Below, in pieces: positions 34,644-43,223 of a stretch of 64,000 nucleotides of DNA (positions within the stretch are counted from its first letter, which is position 1; each line of letters begins with the position of its first letter). Made by a program: the position numbers and the translations under genes. The notes beneath the pieces are model-generated. The model saw nothing but the letters and a program-made list of their open reading frames with translations, was not told where the DNA came from and searched no databases. Location: contig JARLIS010000010.1 in NCBI GenBank assembly GCA_031291615.1, positions 62,001-126,000 of the forward strand, read 5' to 3'. The DNA comes from Parvibaculum sp. GTDB lineage: Bacteria; Pseudomonadota; Alphaproteobacteria; Parvibaculales; Parvibaculaceae.

Positions 34644-35908
34644 CAGTCCTTACCTCCCACCATCGCCGCGACCGCCTTCTCTGTCGGAAGGCTTCCGGGC
34701 GTCGCCTGGTTCGCCAGCGGCTTGCACCAGAAACGATTGTCGTCCTTGTATTCGGGGAACATGTTGCGGAGCTTCGGCATGACCTTTTCGGCGAAGAGCT
34801 TCGTCGAATACATGCACTTGTCCTTCGGCATGTTGCCCACATGCAGCAGGCAGAAGATGTTGCCGACATGGAGCCCCTTGATGAGCTCTTCCATGCGCTG
34901 GCGCACGGTCTCGGGACTGCCCGCGATCACATGGCCCTGCTCGGTCAGGTCTTTCCAGGTGAGGTTCGAATAGCCGTTCACGGGCGGCGCATATTGCGAG
35001 AGCGCGCCGGTCTGGATCGTCTTGATCGTCCGGTAGCCCGGCGCGTCGGCAAAGCCGCCATAGACATGCAGGCAGCGATTGTAGAAGTAGCTTACATGCT
35101 CGGAGTAAAGCCGCTCGGCTTCCTCATCCGTGTCGGCGACGCAGATCGTCTGCGCGAAGCCCGCGCGATAGGGCGAGGTGTCGGGCGCGTTGCGCTCGGC
35201 CACGCGGTCCCAATAGCCCTGGAGCAGCGCCTTGGCGCGGATATAGCCCGAGAATGAGAGGTAGGAATAGGAATAGGTATTGTCGATGCAGAAGTCGTAG
35301 GTCTCGACAGAGCCGCCGCCGGGAATATGGATCGGCATCGGATTCTGGATCGGCCGCGGCCAGATGTTGACGTGCCGGAGCTTGTTGTAGCGGCCGTTGA
35401 AGGCGAAGGGATCGGGATTGCTCCAGGCCTCCTTGATGAGGTCATGGGCTTCGGCATATTTCTCGCGCGTCAGCGCCGGGATCTGCCCGTAGCAGAAGTT
35501 CGTGTCCATCGACGTGCCGACCGGGAAGCCCGCGACGAGGCGACCGCCCGAAATGCAATCGAGCATCGCGAATTCTTCCGCCACGCGCACCGGCGGATTA
35601 TAGAGCGCGATGGAATTGCCGAGCACGACGAGGCCCACATCCTTCGTCCGCCGCGCAAGGCCGGCCGCGATGATGTTGGGCGAGGGCATGATGCCATAGC
35701 CGTTCTGGTGATGCTCGTTGACGCCGATGCCGTCGAAGCCCAGCGTCGAGGAATATTCGAGCAGGTCCATATACTCATTATACAGATGATGTGCCCGCGC
35801 CGGATCGAACAGCCGCGAGTCGATATCGACCCAGACGGAACGATGCTTCTCGCGGAAGTCGTCCGGCAGGTCCTGCCATGGCATCAGATTGAACCAGGTG
35901 AATTTCAT
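34643..35908 (-). CDS. LLM-class flavin-dependent oxidoreductase
   Basis: 421-residue luciferase-like monooxygenase using reduced flavin supplied by a separate reductase. The fold is shown by NEHHQNGYGIMPSPNIIAAGLARRT, LVVLGNSIALYNPPVRVAEEFAMLDCISGGRLVAGFPVGT and QNPMPIHIPGGGSVET. ATG 35908 has AGGAGGAAGCGC. The coupled hydrolase downstream suggests a two-step oxygenation and hydrolysis. No flavin reductase is adjacent. Its substrate is unknown; bacterial relatives act on alkanals, terpenoid ketones and other compounds. Confidence 0.88.
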   Translation of the reverse strand: MKFTWFNLMPWQDLPDDFREKHRSVWVDIDSRLFDPARAHHLYNEYMDLLEYSSTLGFDGIGVNEHHQNGYGIMPSPNIIAAGLARRTKDVGLVVLGNSIALYNPPVRVAEEFAMLDCISGGRLVAGFPVGTSMDTNFCYGQIPALTREKYAEAHDLIKEAWSNPDPFAFNGRYNKLRHVNIWPRPIQNPMPIHIPGGGSVETYDFCIDNTYSYSYLSFSGYIRAKALLQGYWDRVAERNAPDTSPYRAGFAQTICVADTDEEAERLYSEHVSYFYNRCLHVYGGFADAPGYRTIKTIQTGALSQYAPPVNGYSNLTWKDLTEQGHVIAGSPETVRQRMEELIKGLHVGNIFCLLHVGNMPKDKCMYSTKLFAEKVMPKLRNMFPEYKDDNRFWCKPLANQATPGSLPTEKAVAAMVGGKD

Positions 35909-36129
35909 AGCGCTTCCTCCTGATGGGCGGACTCGCGCACCTTTTGGGCGTCCCGTGCGGCCTGCCTCTGTTTTAGGGTAATTGCCCTAATCCGGGAGTC
36001 TAGTGATTCCAAATGCGCGGCGCAATTGTTCAGGCGCGAAGCGCGGTGCTGACAAAACTGTTACTCGAATTCCCGCCGCCCGGGTCTATGCTCGCGCCAT
36101 CGTCATCCCCGGCTTCAGGAGACACTCCC

Positions 36130-37074
36130 ATGCGCATGAAACGGCTTGGCAATTCCGGTCTCAAGGTTTCGGTCGTCGGTCTCGGCTGCAACAATTTCGG
36201 CATGAAGATCGATCAGGCAGCGACCGACGCCGTGGTAGCGAAAGCCATCGATCTCGGCATCACGCTCTTCGATACCGCCGACGTCTACGGCAACAAGGGC
36301 GGCTCGGAGACGATGCTCGGCAAGGCGCTGGGCGCGAGGCGCAAGGATATCGTGCTCGCGACCAAGTTCGGCCTGCCCATGGCCGACGGCGATCTGATGA
36401 AGGGCGGCTCGCGCCGCTACATCATGAATGCGGTCGATGCGAGCCTGAAGCGTCTCGGCACCGACTACATCGACCTCTACCAGATGCATTTCCCCGATCC
36501 CGATACGCCCATCGAGGAAACGCTGGCAGCGCTCGACGCGCTCGTCCGCTCCGGCAAGGTGCGCTATATCGGCTCGTCCAATTTCGCCGGCTGGCAGCTC
36601 ACCGAGGCCTGGTACATCGCCAACGAACGCAATCTGACCAAGTTCGTCTCGGCGCAGAACCACTACAATCTCCTCGACCGCAAGATCGAGCAGGAGCTTG
36701 TCCCCGCCGCCAAGGCCTATGGCGCGAGCATCCTTCCCTATTTCCCGCTGGCAAGCGGCATGCTGACCGGCAAATACCGCCGCGGCGCCGACCTGCCGAA
36801 CGACGGTCGCCTCACGCAATGGGGCGAACGCGGCAAAAGCATCCTGTCGGACGCCAATTTCGACCTCGTCGAAAAGCTCACCGCCTTTGCCGAAGCGCGC
36901 GGCCACTCGCTCCTCGACCTCGCCATCGGCTGGCTCGCCTCGCAACCCCATGTCGGCAGCGTCATCGCCGGCGCGACCAAGCCCGAACAGGTCGAGCAGA
37001 ACGTGAAGGCCGGCGCATGGGAACTCGACGCCGAGGAACTGGCGGAAGTCAGCATGATGAGCTTCAGGTTTTGA
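36130..37074 (+). CDS. Aldo/keto reductase
   Basis: 314-residue NADP-dependent (beta/alpha)8 reductase. The catalytic tetrad is visible: Asp and Tyr in LFDTADVYGNKGGSE, Lys in VLATKFG, His in YQMHFPDPDTP. The cofactor site includes GSSNFAGWQ and SVIAGATKPEQVEQN. ATG 36130 has AGGAGA eight bases upstream; longer upstream frames are not conserved-looking. It resembles the YajO/YghZ-type group reducing aldehydes. It is convergent with the MATE exporter, 12 bases apart. Confidence 0.9.
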   Translation: MRMKRLGNSGLKVSVVGLGCNNFGMKIDQAATDAVVAKAIDLGITLFDTADVYGNKGGSETMLGKALGARRKDIVLATKFGLPMADGDLMKGGSRRYIMNAVDASLKRLGTDYIDLYQMHFPDPDTPIEETLAALDALVRSGKVRYIGSSNFAGWQLTEAWYIANERNLTKFVSAQNHYNLLDRKIEQELVPAAKAYGASILPYFPLASGMLTGKYRRGADLPNDGRLTQWGERGKSILSDANFDLVEKLTAFAEARGHSLLDLAIGWLASQPHVGSVIAGATKPEQVEQNVKAGAWELDAEELAEVSMMSFRF

Positions 37075-37086
37075 AGTAATCGACCG

Positions 37087-38526
37087 TTAAGCGCTGACAA
37101 GCCCCCGCCGACCGATCGCGCCCGACAGCCACGCAAACCGCGCCGTCATGGATACCGCGACGACGAAAAGTGCCAGCACGAAGGCGATCCAGACGCCGAA
37201 GCCTTCGAGATGAAGGTGGAAGGCGAGGTAGAGCGCGACCGGAAAGCCGAACAGCCAGTAGCTTCCGCCCGCGAGCATCATGGGAAAGTTCGCATCCTTG
37301 AGACCGCGCAGCGATATGCCCATCGTCACCTGAATGGAATCGAAGAGCTGGAACGCCGCCCCGACGCGCAGGAACACGGTCGCCAGCTCCACCACATCGG
37401 CATTGTCTGGATTGTGCGCGTCGATATAGAGCCCGACGATCTCCTTCGGGAATATGGCCATCACGATGCCTGCAAGCGTCATCAGCGTGACGCTGAGCGC
37501 GAGCGCCGCCGTGCCCGCGCGCCTGACGCGGGGCATGTCGCGCGCGCCCGCCGCAAGGCCGACGCGCACGGACGCCGCCGTCGCGATGCCGAGCGGCACC
37601 ATGAAGAAAAGCGCGCAGACATTGAGCGCCACCTGGTGGGCGGCCACCGAAGCCGTTCCGAAATATCCCATCATCAGCGCGCCCGCATTGAAGAACATCG
37701 CCTCGAAAATCATCGTGAAGCCGATGGGCAGGCCGAGCCTGAAAACTTCGCGGAGCTTTTCCAGTTGCGGCCGGAAGAAGCGGCGGAAAATGCGATAGCG
37801 CCTGAGTTCCGGTGTCGCATAGATGATGGCGATCATGGCGAGGAAGCTGAAAATCGAAGACAGCGCCGTCGCAATGCCGGCGCCTTCGAGGCCGAGACGC
37901 GGCGCGCCGAAATGCCCGAAGATGAGCGCATAGGCGATGGCCGCGTTGAAGAATACCGTGACGATCTGCACGATGAGCGGCGCGCGCGGATGGCTGAGCG
38001 CGGTCGCATAGCCGCGCAGGATCGAGAAGGCGAGGGTGAAGGGCAGGCCGATGCCGAGCAGGCGCACGAAGACGCCCGCCTCCCGGCTGAGCCGTTCCGG
38101 CTCGCCCAGCGCGAGCAATATGTCGCCGACGAACCAGATGAAGACGGCGAAGATCGGCGTCAGCAGGATGAGCGCCCAGAGCGCCATGCGCACCGAGGCG
38201 CGAACGCCCGCAATGCCGTTGCGCCGCTCACCGAGAATATGCGCGATCATCGGCGACACGGCGACCGCCGGCCCCATGCCGAAAAGCCACATGGCGTAAT
38301 AGAGGCTGAGGCCGAGCGCGGAGGCGGCCAGCGCGTCCTTGCTATAGGCGCCGAGCATCAGCACGTCGATGGTGCCGACACCCATCTGCGCAAGCTGCGT
38401 GACGACGATGGGTCCGGCGAGGCGCAGCAGCGCGCGCATTTCCACGACCCAAGGCCCCCAGTCGTGATGCGGGAGAGGATTTTGGGCGGGTTCTTCGAGA
38501 AGATTGACGGTTGTTGCTTCGGTCAT
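37087..38526 (-). CDS. MATE family efflux transporter (NorM-like)
   Basis: 479-residue, 12-helix drug/cation antiporter. MATE features are the LAGPIVVTQLAQMGVGTIDVLMLGAYSKDALAA opening, GMGPAVAVSPMIAHILG, and in the second half MVPLGIATAASVRVGLAAGA. ATG 38526 has no ribosome site of its own and lies four bases after a 7-bp hairpin; a TTG 48 bases upstream is in frame. Upstream on the same strand are a terminator and a 30-codon ORF with a strong ribosome site. Expression may therefore be controlled by attenuation. Confidence 0.9.
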   Translation of the reverse strand: MTEATTVNLLEEPAQNPLPHHDWGPWVVEMRALLRLAGPIVVTQLAQMGVGTIDVLMLGAYSKDALAASALGLSLYYAMWLFGMGPAVAVSPMIAHILGERRNGIAGVRASVRMALWALILLTPIFAVFIWFVGDILLALGEPERLSREAGVFVRLLGIGLPFTLAFSILRGYATALSHPRAPLIVQIVTVFFNAAIAYALIFGHFGAPRLGLEGAGIATALSSIFSFLAMIAIIYATPELRRYRIFRRFFRPQLEKLREVFRLGLPIGFTMIFEAMFFNAGALMMGYFGTASVAAHQVALNVCALFFMVPLGIATAASVRVGLAAGARDMPRVRRAGTAALALSVTLMTLAGIVMAIFPKEIVGLYIDAHNPDNADVVELATVFLRVGAAFQLFDSIQVTMGISLRGLKDANFPMMLAGGSYWLFGFPVALYLAFHLHLEGFGVWIAFVLALFVVAVSMTARFAWLSGAIGRRGLVSA

Positions 38527-38529
38527 GAT

Positions 38530-38553
38530 CGGGCTTTTCTTGCAGGAAGCCCG
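38530..38553 (-). promoter_or_regulatory. Hairpin immediately before the MATE start codon
   Basis: CGGGCTT pairs with AAGCCCG (7 bp, 10-base loop) ending four bases before the ATG. No Shine-Dalgarno sequence is visible, so initiation is probably influenced by this stem. Confidence 0.4.
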
Positions 38554-38575
38554 GTGAACGGCAGAGGAGGCCAAT

Positions 38576-38613
38576 AAAAAAACCCTCCGGAGCGTTCAGC
38601 GGGCTCGGGAGGG
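38576..38613 (-). terminator. Rho-independent terminator in the MATE leader (attenuator candidate)
   Basis: On the minus strand CCCTCCCGAGC pairs with GCTCCGGAGGG (11 bp, one mismatch), with a 9-base loop, followed by seven T. It lies 50 bases before the MATE ATG and 26 bases after the stop of a short leader ORF. Confidence 0.75.
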
Positions 38614-38638
38614 CGGGATCCGTTGGATCGTGCGGGGT

Positions 38639-38731
38639 TTAGTCCGCAGCTTCCTCGCGAGTTGACGGCAGGCACGACGGCACAGCATCGCCGTTGGGCG
38701 CCTTCATTGCTGTGATCGAATTGCTGCTCAT
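38639..38731 (-). CDS. Leader-peptide candidate upstream of the MATE gene (30 aa)
   Basis: ATG at 38731 is preceded by GGGAGGAGCG (about 11 bases of spacing). The peptide starts MSSNSITAMKAPNGD and ends VPSCLPSTREEAAD at TAA 38641-38639. It has no membrane segment or signal. Its position, directly before a terminator and an exporter gene on the same strand, is that of a regulatory leader. It could instead be an independent small protein gene. Confidence 0.5.
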   Translation of the reverse strand: MSSNSITAMKAPNGDAVPSCLPSTREEAAD

Positions 38732-38887
38732 CTTGTCACTCGCTCCTCCCGCAGGCCCGATGCCCGCAAGATCGGCATTTGGTTACGCCCGTGTCCTGCC
38801 CAAGTCAAGGGATTCGACTTCCCGGCCCGCCCCATGCGGGTCTAAACTCACCTCAACAAGGAATTTAAAGAACAGCAGGAGGAAGTC

Positions 38888-40624
38888 ATGGCCCAGGTGG
38901 ATCTGGTCATCCGCGGCGGCACCGTGGTCGACGGCACAGGCAGCGCGCCGCGCGAGGCCGACATCGCCGTCGACAAGGGCCGCATCGTAGAAGTTGGCAA
39001 GGTCGCAGCCACGGGCCGCGAGGAGATCGACGCCAGGGGCCTCCTCGTCACGCCGGGCTGGGTCGATATCCATACCCATTATGACGGCCAGGTGACCTGG
39101 GACGAGCGCATGACGCCGTCCTCCATCCATGGCGCGACCACCGTCGTCATGGGCAATTGCGGCGTCGGCTTCGCGCCGGTGCGCAAGACCGATCACGACC
39201 GGCTCATCCGCCTGATGGAAGGCGTCGAGGATATTCCGGGTGCAGCACTTCACGAAGGACTCTCATGGGAATGGGAGAGTTTCGATGAATATATGACCGC
39301 CATCGAAAAGCGCGCCCATGATATCGACGTCGTTATGCAGGTGCCGCACGGCGCGGTTCGCGTTTACGTCATGGGCGAGCGCGGCGCCAAGCGCGAGGCG
39401 GCGACGGATGCCGAGATTGCCGAGATGCGCGACATCGTGCGCGACGCGATCCGCGCCGGCGCCATCGGCTTTTCCACCTCGCGCACCATCGCGCATCGCA
39501 CTAGCGACGGCGACCTCACGCCCACCATCGGCGCCGCCGACAAGGAGATGATCGCCATCGCCGAGGGCCTGCGCGAGGCAGGCGCGGGCGTCTTGCAATG
39601 GGTGTCTGATTTCCGCGACATCGATCATGAATTCAGCCTGGTCGAGAAACTCGTTGAGGTGTCGGGCCGTCCCTTGAGCTTCTCCATGGTGCAGGCCGAC
39701 GTTGTGCCCGACCAGTGGAAGGAATTGACCAAGCGCCTCGACAGCGCGGCAGGCCGCGGCCTTCCCATCAAGGCGCAGGTGCAGGGTCGCCCGGTGGGCC
39801 TGATGCTGGGCCTGCAAGGCTCCGTGCATCCCTTCCTCACGCGGCCGTCCTACCGCGCCATCGCCGACAAGCCGCTCGCCGAGCGCGTCGCCATTATGCG
39901 CGATCCGGCCTTCCGCGCGCAGCTCCTGTCGGAATCGCTCGAGCCCGGCCACCCCTTCCTCAATTCGCTGGCGGGCGCCTATCACAAGATGTTCGATCTC
40001 GGCGATCCGCCGAACTACGAACCCTCGCCCGAGGAGAGCATCGGCGCGCGCGCCAAGCTCACCGGCCAGAACCCGGACGAAATCGTCTACGACGTTCTGA
40101 CGGCGAATGAGGGGCGCAACTTCCTCTTCTTCCCGCTCCACAACTATTATGACTTCAACCTCGACAACACGCTCGCCATGATGCGCAACCCGAACACGCT
40201 GTTCGGCCTGTCGGATGGCGGCGCCCATGTCGGCGTCATCTGCGATGTGAGCGTGCCGACCTACATGCTCACCCATTGGTGCCGCGACCGCGTGCGCGGC
40301 GACAAGCTCGACCTCGCTTTCGTCGTGAAGAGCCAGACGCGGGACACCGCCGAGGCCATCGGCCTTCTCGACCGCGGCGTCATCGCGCCGGGCTACAAGG
40401 CCGATATCAACGTGATCGACTTCGACCGCCTGCGCCTGAAGCCGCCAAGCATGGTCTATGACCTGCCGTCCGGCGCGCGCCGCCTGATGCAGGAAGCCGA
40501 AGGCTATGTGGCGACGATCGCATCCGGCGAAGTGATCTACCGCGAAGGCCAGGCGACCGGTGCGCTGCCGGGTAAGCTCGTGCGTGGACACAAGCAGGCG
40601 CCGGTCTCGCGCGCGGCGGAATAG
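38888..40624 (+). CDS. N-acyl-D-amino-acid deacylase family amidohydrolase (paralogue)
   Basis: 578 residues, collinear with the enzyme at 20690-22435. It shows DLVIRGGTVVDGTG, VDIHTHYDGQVTWD, VMGNCGVGFAPV with the metal-binding Cys, GFSTSRTIAH, LSDGGAHVGVICD and PGYKADINVIDFD. ATG 38888 has GGAGGAAG. The later Cys of LSDGGAHC in the other copy is Val here. Two paralogues of this type in one window suggest different substrates. It is divergent from the MATE gene. Confidence 0.88.
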   Translation: MAQVDLVIRGGTVVDGTGSAPREADIAVDKGRIVEVGKVAATGREEIDARGLLVTPGWVDIHTHYDGQVTWDERMTPSSIHGATTVVMGNCGVGFAPVRKTDHDRLIRLMEGVEDIPGAALHEGLSWEWESFDEYMTAIEKRAHDIDVVMQVPHGAVRVYVMGERGAKREAATDAEIAEMRDIVRDAIRAGAIGFSTSRTIAHRTSDGDLTPTIGAADKEMIAIAEGLREAGAGVLQWVSDFRDIDHEFSLVEKLVEVSGRPLSFSMVQADVVPDQWKELTKRLDSAAGRGLPIKAQVQGRPVGLMLGLQGSVHPFLTRPSYRAIADKPLAERVAIMRDPAFRAQLLSESLEPGHPFLNSLAGAYHKMFDLGDPPNYEPSPEESIGARAKLTGQNPDEIVYDVLTANEGRNFLFFPLHNYYDFNLDNTLAMMRNPNTLFGLSDGGAHVGVICDVSVPTYMLTHWCRDRVRGDKLDLAFVVKSQTRDTAEAIGLLDRGVIAPGYKADINVIDFDRLRLKPPSMVYDLPSGARRLMQEAEGYVATIASGEVIYREGQATGALPGKLVRGHKQAPVSRAAE

Positions 40625-40630
40625 CGGGCC

Positions 40631-41515
40631 TTAAACGGGGAAGGGCTGGAGCAGGCCGTCGGAGGGTTCGCTGACGCCCACCTCGATCCACATGCGCGGC
40701 GCTTCGATCTCGAAGAAGCGCGCGGTGCGTTCCGCAATCTCCTCCCAGCCTGTTTCGCTCGGCAGCCAATGCGAATGGCCGGGTACAAGCTCTAGGCGCG
40801 CCTTGTTGCCGAAATAGGCGGCATTGCGTATGGCGAGCGGCGCGGGCGTCAGCCTGTCGTCAAGGCCCGTCATCACCAGCACCGGACATTGGACCTTGCG
40901 CGCATCGACCAGCGTCGCGCGGCGACGGTCGAGATACCAGAAGGCGATCTCGAAAAAGCTCCGACCGGATTCAGGAATGAGCGACGCATAAAGGTTGCGC
41001 GCATCTCTCTCGTTGAAACCGTTGAGCACGCTCCAGCGCATCGCCTTGTAGGAAGGAAGCTGCGGACAACGCCAGAAGGGCGTCGCCGTCAACTCGCGAA
41101 AGAAAATGCGGACGATGTCCGTGTTGAAGGACAGGATGGGCGCGCAAGGCGCCGTGCTGAGCAAAGCTGCGCCCCGGACGAGACCGCGCGCCGCAAGCAT
41201 CTGCGCAATGAGCCCGCCCATCGAATGTCCGATGACGAATGGCTTGCATCCGAGGTCTTTGATATTCGCCTCGATGTCGGCCACATAATCGAGAATGCTT
41301 GTGGTGCCGAGCGTCGGATGCGGCTCGTCGCCGGGCTCGATATCGTGATGCCTCAGCGCCGGCGTCACCACGCGATAGCCGCGATCCTCGAAATAGGCCC
41401 GGAAGTTCGTCCAGATATGCGGCCGCGACCACATGCCGTGGACAAGCAGGATCGTCCGATCCCGTGCTTCCGACTTGCCCACCGCCCGAACCTGTTCCAT
41501 ATTAATGTTAACCAT
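40631..41515 (-). CDS. Alpha/beta hydrolase (Ser nucleophile)
   Basis: 294 residues: LLVHGMWSRPHIW (oxyanion hole), Ser98 in IGHSMGG, Asp in TGLDDRLTP and His in VPGHSHWLPSE. ATG 41515 is taken as start; ATG 41500 (MEQVRAVGK) is an alternative, and the first lies inside a TTAATG-N5-CATTAA palindrome. It is divergent from the GST-like gene. The esterase/lipase substrate is unknown. Confidence 0.85.
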   Translation of the reverse strand: MVNINMEQVRAVGKSEARDRTILLVHGMWSRPHIWTNFRAYFEDRGYRVVTPALRHHDIEPGDEPHPTLGTTSILDYVADIEANIKDLGCKPFVIGHSMGGLIAQMLAARGLVRGAALLSTAPCAPILSFNTDIVRIFFRELTATPFWRCPQLPSYKAMRWSVLNGFNERDARNLYASLIPESGRSFFEIAFWYLDRRRATLVDARKVQCPVLVMTGLDDRLTPAPLAIRNAAYFGNKARLELVPGHSHWLPSETGWEEIAERTARFFEIEAPRMWIEVGVSEPSDGLLQPFPV

Positions 41516-41518
41516 TAA
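41502..41518. promoter_or_regulatory. TTAATG-N5-CATTAA palindrome between divergent genes
   Basis: Six-base perfect arms around TTAAC, in the 60-base gap between the hydrolase and the GST-like gene. It includes TTAACCAT, the half-site form known for CtrA in alphaproteobacteria. The identity of any binder is inference. Confidence 0.35.
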
Positions 41519-41574
41519 ACAGCGCGCCGCGAGCGGTGCGCAGGCAATGAAACGGAAAAAGGCGGGAGGACGGC

Positions 41575-42588
41575 ATGAGCGACGGCGCCTATCGGATTCT
41601 CGGGGGACTGGGTTCCCCCTATTCAATGAAAATGCGAGCCATCCTGCGTTACAGGCGGCTTCCCCATGTGTGGGTGCAATTGAACGACAGAAACGCTTAC
41701 GAAATCGCAAACGTGAAGCCTGCCGTGATCCCCGTTATTCGGTATCCGGACGGTACGCTCCATAATGACTCCACGCCGATGATCCTCGATCTCGAGCGCG
41801 CCCATCCGGGTGAACGCTCCATCGTTCCCGACGACGAGGCGCAGGCCTTTCTCGCCTTCCTGCTGGAAGACATGGCGGATGAGTGGGGCACCAAGATGAT
41901 GTTCCATTACCGCTGGTTCCTGGAGCGCGACCAGAAGCAGATGTCCGAATGGTTGGCCTTCGATCGCCTCGCGGGAAAGGGCCGCGCGGCAATCGATGCG
42001 CATGCGGCGAACTTCGCCGCCCGCCAGATCGGGCGCATGGCGCTGGTCGGCTGCACGGCGGCGAACCGTCCGCTGATCGAGACGACGGCAAAACGCCTGC
42101 TGGCGCTTCTTGAAGCTCACGTGACGGAAGAGCCCTACCTCTTCGGCTCCCGCCCCTCGCTCGCCGATTTCGGCTGGATGGGCCAGCTCTCCCAGCTTGC
42201 GGTCGATCCGACGCCGGCCGATCTGCTGCGCGAAACCGCGCCCTATACCTTCCGCTGGCTCGCCCAGCTCGACGATGCATCCGGCGTCGAAGGCGAGTGG
42301 CGCGATCCGGCCGCGCCCTTGTCGCCCGCCGTGAAAGGCCTTCTCAAAATGGCGGGCGAGGTCTACTTCCCCTTCCTCCTGGCCAATGCCGAGGCCTTGT
42401 CGCGGGGCAAGGAAACCTTCTCCTTCACCGCGCTCGGCATGAGCTATGAGCAGGGCACCTTCAAATATCAGGTGAAATGCCTTTCCGGGCTTCGCGCCCG
42501 CTTCGCCGCGCTCGGCGCCGCCGCACGCAAGCGGCTGGAGCCGGATTTGAAGGAAGCAGGCTGCCTCGACGTTCTCTCCGCGTCCTGA
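41575..42588 (+). CDS. GST N-terminal-domain protein (long form)
   Basis: 337 residues. Residues ~5-85 form a thioredoxin-like GST domain ([29 protein letters not shown] and the cis-Pro [10 protein letters not shown]); a helical domain follows with [18 protein letters not shown]. About 100 further residues to the C-terminus have no counterpart in ordinary GSTs. ATG 41575 has GGGAGGAC. The activating residue would be Ser in GSPYS. The long form and unusual extension leave function open. Confidence 0.8.
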   Translation: MSDGAYRILGGLGSPYSMKMRAILRYRRLPHVWVQLNDRNAYEIANVKPAVIPVIRYPDGTLHNDSTPMILDLERAHPGERSIVPDDEAQAFLAFLLEDMADEWGTKMMFHYRWFLERDQKQMSEWLAFDRLAGKGRAAIDAHAANFAARQIGRMALVGCTAANRPLIETTAKRLLALLEAHVTEEPYLFGSRPSLADFGWMGQLSQLAVDPTPADLLRETAPYTFRWLAQLDDASGVEGEWRDPAAPLSPAVKGLLKMAGEVYFPFLLANAEALSRGKETFSFTALGMSYEQGTFKYQVKCLSGLRARFAALGAAARKRLEPDLKEAGCLDVLSAS

Positions 42589-42692
42589 TGTGAGCCGCCG
42601 TTCCAACGCGCACTTGATCGCCACCTCCGATATCGGCACTCTGAACGCATGGGTGGCGGCGGGTAACGAACGGCGAACAACAGAGGTCGAAC

Positions 42693-43145
42693 ATGACGGA
42701 AAGACGGAAGAAGCCCGGGCGACCGGCAACGCGCGCCAAGGCGGCGCGCGCGGTCACCGCGACGCGGCGAACCGATGCGCGTCCGGCAAAGAAGACGGCG
42801 AAGAAGGCCGTGAAGAAGAAAGTCGCAAAACCGGCAAGGAAAGCCGCGCCGAAGCTCTCTGCGGAGCAGGCGGCGGCCAAGAAGGCGCTCGAAAAGCAGG
42901 TAAAGGGCATTTCGCGCGAGATCGACAAGGCGGAACGCGAGGCAAAGAAGGCCCTGCGTTCGGCGGAGAAGCGCTATCGCGGCGTGCTCGGACAGTTGAA
43001 GTCCGACCGGACGAAACTTCAGCAGCGCCTGAAGACGCTGGCGGCGCAGGGCGAGAACGCATTCGACGAGATCAAGATCGGTGTCGAGGGCGCCTATCGC
43101 GAATTGTCCGAAGCGGTCGTGAAGGCTTACGGCCACTTCAAGTAG
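42693..43145 (+). CDS. Histone H1-like basic protein with coiled coil
   Basis: 150 residues. Residues 1-52 are a Lys/Ala/Arg-rich, low-complexity domain (KKTAKKAVKKKVAKPARKAAPK) like the tails of histone H1 and bacterial AlgP/Hc1 proteins. Residues ~56-130 form a long charged helix with heptad character (LSAEQAAAKKALEKQVKGISREIDKAEREAKKAL...). DNA or polyanion binding is plausible for the tail. ATG 42693 has AGAGG. A strong terminator follows. The function is not known. Confidence 0.7.
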   Translation: MTERRKKPGRPATRAKAARAVTATRRTDARPAKKTAKKAVKKKVAKPARKAAPKLSAEQAAAKKALEKQVKGISREIDKAEREAKKALRSAEKRYRGVLGQLKSDRTKLQQRLKTLAAQGENAFDEIKIGVEGAYRELSEAVVKAYGHFK

Positions 43146-43165
43146 CGCCTATGTGAAGTCAATCA

Positions 43166-43206
43166 TGCGGGGCGCGCTCGCTGGGCGCGCCCCGCACTCT
43201 GTTTTT
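43166..43206 (+). terminator. Rho-independent terminator after the H1-like gene
   Basis: TGCGGGGCGCGC and GCGCGCCCCGCA form a perfect 12-bp stem with a 7-base loop, then CTCTGTTTTT. It ends 17 bases before the nitronate monooxygenase start, so that gene needs its own promoter within or beyond the hairpin. Confidence 0.85.
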
Positions 43207-43223
43207 AATCGGGGGAGACAAAA

